DNA from: an uncultured Sphingobium sp.
GTDB taxonomy: Bacteria; Pseudomonadota; Alphaproteobacteria; Sphingomonadales; Sphingomonadaceae
NCBI GenBank assembly: GCA_946479185.1
Contig: CAMLFF010000122.1
Span: 1 to 8,720 of the forward strand
Length of the DNA stretch: 8,720 nucleotides
Direction: 5' to 3'
A model generated the notes under the pieces. That model had not been told where the DNA came from. It saw only the letters and a program-made list of their open reading frames with translations, and searched no databases. This document shows positions 1 to 4,923 of the stretch, piece after piece. How positions within the stretch are numbered: the stretch's first letter is position 1; each line of letters begins with the position of its first letter. Made by a program: the position numbers and the translations under genes.

Positions 1-1
1 C

Positions 2-55
2 TATTTCGGGCGCACCGGGGAAACCCATGTTGAGCTGTTTCCATCCGCGGAATGA
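2..55 (+). CDS. C-terminal end of an unidentified upstream gene (partial)
   Basis: Reading from base 2, 17 sense codons precede a TGA at 53-55 and give a peptide ending in THVELFPSAE. The other two + frames look less like protein. The gene would enter from the left edge, so start, length and family cannot be seen. The tail is too short to assign. It is called only because the frame is open to the edge, the residues are plausible, and about 45 bases of non-coding sequence separate it from the convergent small gene that follows. It could be a chance open frame. Confidence 0.35.
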   Translation, partial: YFGRTGETHVELFPSAE

Positions 56-100
56 CGGAGCTTCCAGCCGAATGCGCGCATGTCTTCTCACTGCGCGCGA

Positions 101-310
101 TTATTCCGTGCCTATCGCAAAACCGAAGCCCCCATCACGCAGCTCTTTTTCATCGCGCTTAGCTTTGCGTTGACCCGCCTCGATATAATCGCGCTCGCAA
201 CCTTGTGGATTGTCCGTGTTCGGGGCCACTGATGGGGTGGCCGGTTCCGGCTTGCCGCCTGGCATGGACCGATCCTGTTCCGGCTTCTGTGCAGGGTTAT
301 GGTCTTCCAT
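101..310 (-). CDS. Small hydrophilic hypothetical protein, 69 aa
   Basis: I do not recognise this protein. It starts with ATG at 310, preceded on its own strand by GGAGAGAGAA directly upstream, a strong purine-rich ribosome binding site, which is the main reason to believe it. The first 35 or so residues are rich in Pro, Glu, Asp, Asn and Lys and are probably disordered. The second half (about residues 37-62) is charged, with one cysteine in GCERDYIEAGQRKAKRDEK, and could form a helix. There is no signal peptide or membrane segment. It is transcribed away from the methyltransferase gene and towards the partial gene at the left edge. A longer overlapping frame of 78 codons on the same strand has poorer composition and no ribosome binding site, so it was not chosen. 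Function unknown. Confidence 0.55.
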   Translation of the reverse strand: MEDHNPAQKPEQDRSMPGGKPEPATPSVAPNTDNPQGCERDYIEAGQRKAKRDEKELRDGGFGFAIGTE

Positions 311-473
311 TTCTCTCTCCGTGTCTGCGTGTGAAACGGCGAGGGCATGACCCGGTTCCTTGCAGTCGTTCCATGCGCGAACGCGAGACAGCCCCGCCCC
401 CGATAAATTACGGTGCGCGGAACGGACTGCCTCCGATCACATTATCTTGGGAAGGTCTCGGGAGATGCATGTC
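311..473. other. Divergent intergenic region between the small gene and the methyltransferase gene
   Basis: These 163 bases separate two divergently oriented genes and should hold the promoters of both. I see no confident -35/-10 pair. An AT-richer patch CGATAAATTACGG lies near 400-412 and ATTATCTT near 441-448. Either could be part of a -10 element for the + strand gene, but no convincing partner sits at the right spacing. The region is partly covered by a + strand open frame starting at 360, which I consider an upstream extension of the methyltransferase frame and not coding. Confidence 0.3.
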
Positions 474-1100
474 ATGGCGAGCAAGTCGGAAGGCGGTGAA
501 GGTGGTTCAAAGCATTGGGCCAAGTTCCTCAAGGAGTTCGCAAAAGCGCCACTGTCCGTCGGATCCCCCATTGCGACCTCGAGCGGAACGATCGAACGCC
601 AGCTCGAAAATGTAAACTGGGCAGGGGCCCGCCTTTTCGTCGAATATGGTCCCGGCACGGGCGAGTTCACCCGCTATATTCTCCAACATCTCCCGCCCAA
701 CGCGAAGCTGATCGCCATCGAAAGCGAGGACGGGCTGGCCGACCATCTGCGGGAAACCATCGATGATCGCCGCCTTACTGTGCATAAGGGGTCGGCGACG
801 CAGGCTCTGGCTATTCTGGGGGAGGATGTGATCGGACGGGTGGACTATATTCTCTCCGGCCTTCCATTCTCTGCGTTGAAGGCGCCCGACAGGGCGAGAA
901 TCATGGATGACGCTGCGCGACTCTTGAAGGACGATGGGGAGTTCCTCGCCTACCAGGTGCGGCGCGTGATCGAGCCATCCCTCCGCACAGTCTTTGCGCG
1001 CGTGAAAAGACGGCGGCGGTGGCTCAATATGCCACCCTATCATCTATACTGGTGCGGAAAGCCGCAGCGACATCACGCCGCGAAAGATGGTGTGCGCTGA
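474..1100 (+). CDS. Class I SAM-dependent methyltransferase, PmtA / rRNA-dimethylase-like
   Basis: The protein has 208 residues from the chosen ATG. It has a Rossmann methyltransferase core: GSPIATSS (about 30-37), the region before the fold typical of phospholipid N-methyltransferases and KsgA-like enzymes; motif I in VEYGPGTGEFT (57-67) for SAM binding; an acidic residue ending strand 2 in AIESED (81-86); and a motif IV equivalent SGLPF (128-132). A basic stretch KRRRRW (about 178-183) near the C-terminus could contact lipid headgroups or nucleic acid. The family would fit methylation of phosphatidylethanolamine or a related amine, but the substrate is inferred. ATG 474 has GGGAG nine bases upstream. 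An in-frame ATG at 465 is possible, and an open frame reaches back to 360. The last 14 bases overlap the glycosylase gene, so the two are probably co-translated. Confidence 0.85.
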   Translation: MASKSEGGEGGSKHWAKFLKEFAKAPLSVGSPIATSSGTIERQLENVNWAGARLFVEYGPGTGEFTRYILQHLPPNAKLIAIESEDGLADHLRETIDDRRLTVHKGSATQALAILGEDVIGRVDYILSGLPFSALKAPDRARIMDDAARLLKDDGEFLAYQVRRVIEPSLRTVFARVKRRRRWLNMPPYHLYWCGKPQRHHAAKDGVR

Positions 1101-1671
1101 TCCGGTGTCGCTCCCGTCCACTTTCTTTGATCGCGACGTCGAAGCGGTCGCCAGGGATTTGATCGGGGCCGAGCTGACCGTTGCGGGCGTCGGCGGCATC
1201 ATCGTCGAGGTCGAAGCTTATGACGATCAGGACCCGGCTTCGCACAGCTATGTCGGCCCCACGTTGCGCAACGCAATCATGTTCGGCCCCTCCGGGCACG
1301 CCTATGTCTATCGGATCTATGGCCTCCACTGGTGCCTGAACGTCGTGACCGGACCGGTCGGGTCTGGGAGCGCGGTTCTCATCCGGGCATTGCAGCCGAC
1401 CAAGGGGGTAGATGCCATGGTTGCGCGACGCGGCGTAAGCGAACGTCGCAAACTCTGCGCAGGCCCCGGCCGGTTGACGCAAGCCTTGGCGATCGATTCT
1501 TCGCACAACGGTGCGCCATTGTTCGAGGCGCCCTTTTCAACATCCCTCCACGCGATGAAAGCCGAGGTTGTCGCAGGACCACGCATCGGGATCAGCAAGG
1601 CGACCGATCTGCACCGCCGCTTTGCTGCGAAGGGCTCGGCCTACCTCAGTCGCCCCCTCAGTCTGCTCTGA
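1087..1671 (+). CDS. DNA-3-methyladenine glycosylase, AAG/Mpg family
   Basis: A monofunctional base-excision enzyme that flips out and removes alkylated purines such as 3-methyladenine. The protein has 194 residues, normal for bacterial members. The family signature is clear: IIVEVEAYDDQDPASHSY (38-55) contains the likely catalytic Glu43 and Tyr45, with His53, matching human AAG Glu125, Tyr127 and His136. Next come RNAIMFGPSGHAYVYRIYGLH (61-81), Asn85 and Arg100 in LIRALQP, equivalent to Asn169 and Arg182, and LCAGPGRLTQALAI, the conserved C-terminal block. ATG 1087 lies inside the end of the methyltransferase gene (14-base overlap) with only GAAAG upstream, so translational coupling is likely. 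No Ada or AlkB gene is nearby. Family assignment is secure; substrate range is inferred. Confidence 0.95.
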   Translation: MVCADPVSLPSTFFDRDVEAVARDLIGAELTVAGVGGIIVEVEAYDDQDPASHSYVGPTLRNAIMFGPSGHAYVYRIYGLHWCLNVVTGPVGSGSAVLIRALQPTKGVDAMVARRGVSERRKLCAGPGRLTQALAIDSSHNGAPLFEAPFSTSLHAMKAEVVAGPRIGISKATDLHRRFAAKGSAYLSRPLSLL

Positions 1672-1824
1672 TCGGAACTGCTTGACGCGCCAAAACAAAG
1701 GTGGAGCGTGACGGAAACATTTTTGTCTCGCTATGGCGGACCTGTGGCATGGGGCATATGACTGGCTTCGCTAAGTGATTGTGAAACCGCCTGGCCTGCA
1801 CCCTGCCGCTGAAAGGAAACTCAT
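1672..1824. other. Intergenic region before the hydrolase gene
   Basis: A gap of 153 bases with no recognisable gene. A TTGACG at 1682-1687 and a TTGTCT at 1723-1728 resemble -35 elements, but neither has a good -10 element at 16-18 bases. I see no GC-rich hairpin followed by a T-run, so no intrinsic terminator can be called for the glycosylase operon. The hydrolase ribosome binding site occupies the end of the gap. Confidence 0.3.
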
Positions 1825-2469
1825 TTGCTGGATGGTCCACGGCTTGCGCCTTTGTCTAATTCGAAGCCGGACGCCCTCGTCGTCCTGATCCACGGCTATG
1901 GTTCGAATGGCGCCGATCTCATCTCTCTTGCGACCATGATGCAGCCTTCACTTCCGGGCGCGGCCTTCGTCGCCCCGAACGCACCTTCGCAAATGCCCGG
2001 CATGGCGCACGCCTTCCAATGGTGGCCGATCGACAGCTTCTCCATGGCTGAGCGTGTAGCCGGAGCGCAGGCGGCCGCGCCAGCACTCGATGCCTTTATC
2101 ACTGAAGAGCTCATGAAGGCCGGACTGCCAAGCGACCGCCTTCTCCTTATCGGGTTCAGTCAGGGGACGATGATGGCTTTGCATGTCGGACTTCGCAGGC
2201 CAGATGCCATTGCAGGCATTGTTGGGATATCCGGCATGCTGGTCGCCCCTGAGCTTCTCAAGCCGGATCTCCAGAGCAAGCCGCCGGTCCTCCTCATTCA
2301 TGGCACGGAAGACGACATTGTTCCCTTCGGCTCGATGGAACTGGCCGCGACCGCGCTGACCGATGTTGGCGTGTCTGTGGAAACGCATGCGTCGCCGGGC
2401 GTGAGCCACAGCATAGGACCCGACGGCCTCAGCGCGGCGACAGCGTTCGCGCGGCGCGTCCTGGCCTGA
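1825..2469 (+). CDS. Carboxylesterase/phospholipase-type alpha/beta hydrolase, TTG start
   Basis: A serine hydrolase of 214 residues in the family of bacterial carboxylesterase/acyl-protein thioesterase enzymes (Pfam Abhydrolase_2), expected to cleave short acyl esters in the cytoplasm. The oxyanion region is LIHGYGSNGADL (21-32); FVAPNAP (48-54) and QWWPID (65-70) are family landmarks. The nucleophile elbow is GFSQG with Ser112. The acid is Asp163 in HGTEDDIVP and the base is His195 in SPGVSHSIGPDGL, so the triad is complete. No signal peptide is visible. TTG 1825 is chosen because AAAGGA ends about eight bases upstream and the fold begins right after; a later in-frame start would cut into the first strand. 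A DnaQ-like gene follows closely, so co-transcription is likely. Physiological substrate unknown. Confidence 0.9.
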   Translation: MLDGPRLAPLSNSKPDALVVLIHGYGSNGADLISLATMMQPSLPGAAFVAPNAPSQMPGMAHAFQWWPIDSFSMAERVAGAQAAAPALDAFITEELMKAGLPSDRLLLIGFSQGTMMALHVGLRRPDAIAGIVGISGMLVAPELLKPDLQSKPPVLLIHGTEDDIVPFGSMELAATALTDVGVSVETHASPGVSHSIGPDGLSAATAFARRVLA

Positions 2470-2512
2470 TTTTAGGATGATCCCCGTCACAACACCCACC
2501 CTGTTCACGCCC

Positions 2513-3073
2513 ATGAGCGTGTTTCTCGATTTCGAGGCATCGTCCCTCTCCAAGCTGAGCTATCCGATCGAGGTGGCATGGGTCTTCGAGGATGGCAGGA
2601 GCGAAGCCCATTTGATCCAGCCCGCGCCGCAATGGACCGAGTGGGATGAGGAGGCGCAGGCCGTCCACCAGATTTCGCGCCAGACCCTGCAGGATGAAGG
2701 CGCTCCGCACGATGTGGTGGGGCGGCGGATGGTCGATCAGCTGTCTGGTCACAACCTCTTCGCCAGTGCGCCGTCATGGGACGGCAAATGGCTGAGCGCG
2801 TTGCTGCGGGCCGCCAAGCTCCCGCGTCACGCCCTTCGTCTGCGCGACAGTGAAGAGGCCCGTGCCGAGGCTGCCAGAGCGATCCTTGCGCCCGTCGTTC
2901 CGGCCGATCATCTGCATGTCGAGATCGCCGACCTGCTCGCGCTCGTGGAGGTGAGGCGCGCAAGCGGCCAACCGGCACACCGAGCGCTCGCCGATGCGCA
3001 GGATGAGCAGCAGCATTGGCTCGACGTCGTTTCAGAGGCAAAGGCCGTGGCCGAGGCGCGGCTCAGAATATAG
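2513..3073 (+). CDS. DnaQ-fold DEDDh 3'-5' exonuclease
   Basis: The protein has 186 residues from ATG 2513 and looks like a free-standing RNase T/DnaQ-fold exonuclease. Exo I is LDFEAS with Asp6 and Glu8; a third acidic residue, Asp90 in SAPSWDGKWLSALL, fits Exo II; Exo III is HRALADAQDE with His156 and Asp161 (His-X4-Asp, the DEDDh type). Those residues would bind two metal ions and cut nucleotides from 3' ends; whether DNA or RNA is the substrate cannot be told. No polymerase or UvrC-like domain is attached. An in-frame ATG at 2477 would add 12 residues, but its AGG touches the start codon; ATG 2513 has no clear Shine-Dalgarno either. I prefer 2513 because family members start only a few residues before the DxE motif. 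It lies just downstream of the hydrolase gene, probably in one transcript. Confidence 0.8.
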   Translation: MSVFLDFEASSLSKLSYPIEVAWVFEDGRSEAHLIQPAPQWTEWDEEAQAVHQISRQTLQDEGAPHDVVGRRMVDQLSGHNLFASAPSWDGKWLSALLRAAKLPRHALRLRDSEEARAEAARAILAPVVPADHLHVEIADLLALVEVRRASGQPAHRALADAQDEQQHWLDVVSEAKAVAEARLRI

Positions 3074-3102
3074 TTGTTAAATCTACCTATCTCGGCAACT
3101 AT
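3070..3102 (+). promoter_or_regulatory. Dyad and possible promoter upstream of the dehydrogenase
   Basis: The short gap before the dehydrogenase is markedly AT-richer than its surroundings. A perfect 7-base inverted repeat, ATAGTTG at 3070-3076 and CAACTAT at 3096-3102, is separated by 19 bases. The same sequence can be read as a weak promoter: TTGTTA at 3074-3079, 17 bases, AACTAT at 3097-3102. No T-run follows, so it does not look like an intrinsic terminator. It may be an operator or a promoter; both readings are inference, and the repeat begins inside the last codons of the exonuclease gene. Confidence 0.3.
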
Positions 3103-3136
3103 CTAACCAGAAAATCGGGTTCTAGAGGAGATGTGA

Positions 3137-3883
3137 TTGAGCCATATTCAGGGTAAAGTCGTCGTCGTGACCGGAGCCAGTTCAGGGCTTGGTGAGGCCG
3201 TGGCAATCGAGTTTGCCCGGCGCGGTTCATTGATGGTGCTCGGTGCGCGGCGACTGGAGAGGCTCGAAGCGCTTGTTGCCAGAATCGAAACGCAGGGCGG
3301 ACGCGCGATCGCTGTGGAATGTGATGTGCGCAGCGAGGATAGGGTGAAGCAGCTGTTCGCGGCTGGACTTGAGGCCTTTGAGCGCATCGATATATTGATT
3401 AACAATGCAGGCATGGCTGATCATACGCCGACAGACGAGTTAAGCCTCGAAACCTGGTCGAACGTGCTGCAAACCAATCTGACAGGGGCATTTCTGTGCG
3501 CCCGTGAAGCGTTCAAAATCATGAAGCGGCAAAAATGTGGCCGGATAATCAATATCGGCAGCCTCTCCGCGCAAGTGCCCCGCCCCAATACGATCGCCTA
3601 CGCTGCCAGCAAATTCGGGCTCGATGGATTGAACCATTCGCTCGCGATTGACGGACGCGCCCACGGCATTGCCTCATCAATTTATCATCCCGGGATCATC
3701 GGCACCGATCTGGTCTCCAGCGGCCCGGGCTCTACCGCGGGTCCGGCACATGATCCGACGACCCGAATGGGCGCCGATACGGCTGCCTGCACGATCGTCG
3801 CAATGGCCGATCTTCCCAATCATGTGAATTTTCTAACTGCAACGATGTTGCCGCTCTCCATGCCATTTCTTGGGCGGGGTTGA
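3137..3883 (+). CDS. Short-chain dehydrogenase/reductase (classical SDR), TTG start
   Basis: An NAD(P)-dependent oxidoreductase of 248 residues, the usual length for a classical SDR. The cofactor loop is TGASSGLG (12-19). GARRLERL (37-44), with arginines after strand 2, hints at NADP(H) preference. CDV (62-64) contacts adenine, ILINNAG (86-92) is the structural motif, and Asn114, Ser142 (in INIGSLS), Tyr155 and Lys159 (YAASK) form the catalytic tetrad. The C-terminal substrate-binding half (about 185-248) ends in LPLSMPFLGRG. TTG 3137 is chosen because GAGGAG ends six bases upstream and the first strand starts at residue 7; the only ATG nearby (3131) is in another frame. The substrate, some alcohol or ketone, cannot be inferred. 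The next gene is separated by about 65 bases. Confidence 0.93.
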   Translation: MSHIQGKVVVVTGASSGLGEAVAIEFARRGSLMVLGARRLERLEALVARIETQGGRAIAVECDVRSEDRVKQLFAAGLEAFERIDILINNAGMADHTPTDELSLETWSNVLQTNLTGAFLCAREAFKIMKRQKCGRIINIGSLSAQVPRPNTIAYAASKFGLDGLNHSLAIDGRAHGIASSIYHPGIIGTDLVSSGPGSTAGPAHDPTTRMGADTAACTIVAMADLPNHVNFLTATMLPLSMPFLGRG

Positions 3884-3942
3884 TCATACACCAAACTGGC
3901 CTTTTTAAAACGGCCTGCGGGCGCTGCTGGACAAATTGCTTT

Positions 3943-3971
3943 TTGACAATGCCCACGCAATCGCTTCATTC
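3943..3971 (+). promoter_or_regulatory. TTGACA box, possible promoter of the first Adhesin_E-like gene
   Basis: A perfect TTGACA lies at 3943-3948. At the right distance the best -10 candidates are TTCATT (3965-3970) or CATTCT (3967-3972), each matching only three of six consensus bases. If real, transcription would begin close to the GTG at 3979, giving a nearly leaderless message with the GTG as start codon and making the upstream ATG at 3949 untranslated. Evidence is limited to one strong half-site. Confidence 0.3.
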
Positions 3972-4881
3972 TGCCACGGTGAATTTGCTCAATCCTCCTC
4001 TTCGCTTTGCACTGTCCCTGTGTCTTATGGCGCTGACACCCACGCTCGCACAGGCGCGTTCATCCCAATGGTGGTATGTCAGTCAGGGAATGGACCGGGC
4101 GTTGTTCATCGACGTGCCGTCCATCGAGCGCGATGGAGATGTTGTTTCCTATTGGGCAAGACAGGTGTTGCGCGACCCAGAGGATCCTGCAGCGCTGCTG
4201 AGCGCTTATATGCGCATGGACTGCAAGAACCGGCAGGAAACATTTCTCATGGTCACGCGCTATGGCGCCAATGACGAGCGGCTCGATCCATCCTCGGCAA
4301 GCTATGGCGATCCAGAGCCCATCGTTGCCGGGACAGTGGGTGAAGCCGAACTTGATTTCGTGTGCGCTGCCGATCCTGCGGCCACGACCGGATTTCCCAT
4401 CGCGATCGATGAGGTCGCCTTCGCAGAGGCGCTGATTGCCGACACAGAAGGTTCCGTCAGCCCCGCCGACCGGCACGAGCAGATGCAGGCCGATCCGACT
4501 GTGCCGGTGATCCGCTCCGCCGCCCCCGGGGCTGACAGCTTCGGGACGGAGCAGCGCATGGGCGTCGGCCAGCCCATCGTGCCGCCCCGGGATTATGCCA
4601 AGGGCACGGACGTGCCGATCGCCCTTGAGTATGACGCCGACGAAACCGGCACCATCTATGACATTGCTTATCAGGGTATCGAGAAGGGGCAGATGGTGTT
4701 CGAGCAACGCGGCTACAGCATCTCCGACCTTGCCCACCCAGGCAGTGGGCAGATGATGCGGTTTCCAGTGGACCAGAAGACCATCCAGATTCTCGACATT
4801 GCAATCGAGATCATCGAAGCGGACGCGGATGGACTGCGCTACAAAGCCACCCGTGCGCCGCGCGAGAATGGCGGCTTCTAG
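3949..4881 (+). CDS. Exported Adhesin_E-like protein with unknown C-terminal region
   Basis: An exported protein of 310 residues from ATG 3949, or 300 from GTG 3979. A signal peptide (PPLRFALSLCLMALTPTLAQA) ends about residue 36 at TLAQA. The mature protein opens with SSQWWYV and has a domain of about 125 residues with LFIDVPSIERDGD, cysteines at 92 and 139 (46 residues between) and FPIAIDEVAFAEALIA at its end. WY plus VD-x-x-SI is typical of the surface-adhesin protein E (Adhesin_E) family; the cysteines probably form a disulfide in the periplasm. After a polar linker (about 165-215), residues 216-310 form a C-terminal region I do not recognise. Neither start has a clear ribosome binding site; GTG 3979 gives the more ordinary signal peptide. 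The convergent neighbour carries the same domain. Function unknown. Confidence 0.8.
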   Translation: MPTQSLHSATVNLLNPPLRFALSLCLMALTPTLAQARSSQWWYVSQGMDRALFIDVPSIERDGDVVSYWARQVLRDPEDPAALLSAYMRMDCKNRQETFLMVTRYGANDERLDPSSASYGDPEPIVAGTVGEAELDFVCAADPAATTGFPIAIDEVAFAEALIADTEGSVSPADRHEQMQADPTVPVIRSAAPGADSFGTEQRMGVGQPIVPPRDYAKGTDVPIALEYDADETGTIYDIAYQGIEKGQMVFEQRGYSISDLAHPGSGQMMRFPVDQKTIQILDIAIEIIEADADGLRYKATRAPRENGGF

Positions 4882-4923
4882 GATCCAGCCACATCACTAT
4901 CGCGCCACGGCGGACGGGCGATT

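Noticed and set aside
400..450. EcfG-type (GGAAC) stress promoter upstream of the methyltransferase
   Set aside because: GGAAC is present at 419-423 but no GTT-type -10 element lies at the required spacing.
205..615. A 136-codon + strand open frame across the small gene and the start of the methyltransferase
   Set aside because: It has arginine/proline-rich shadow composition, no ribosome binding site, and conflicts with two better supported genes.
507..1043. A 178-codon open frame antisense to the methyltransferase
   Set aside because: It lies wholly within a gene with clear family motifs; long antisense frames are expected in GC-rich DNA.
4060..4737. A 225-codon open frame antisense to the first Adhesin_E-like gene
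   Set aside because: The + strand frame has a signal peptide and a domain repeated in the neighbouring gene; the antisense product has no recognisable features.
4882..4923. A bidirectional terminator between the convergent genes
   Set aside because: The 42 bases contain only imperfect short GC pairings and no T-run, so nothing could be supported.
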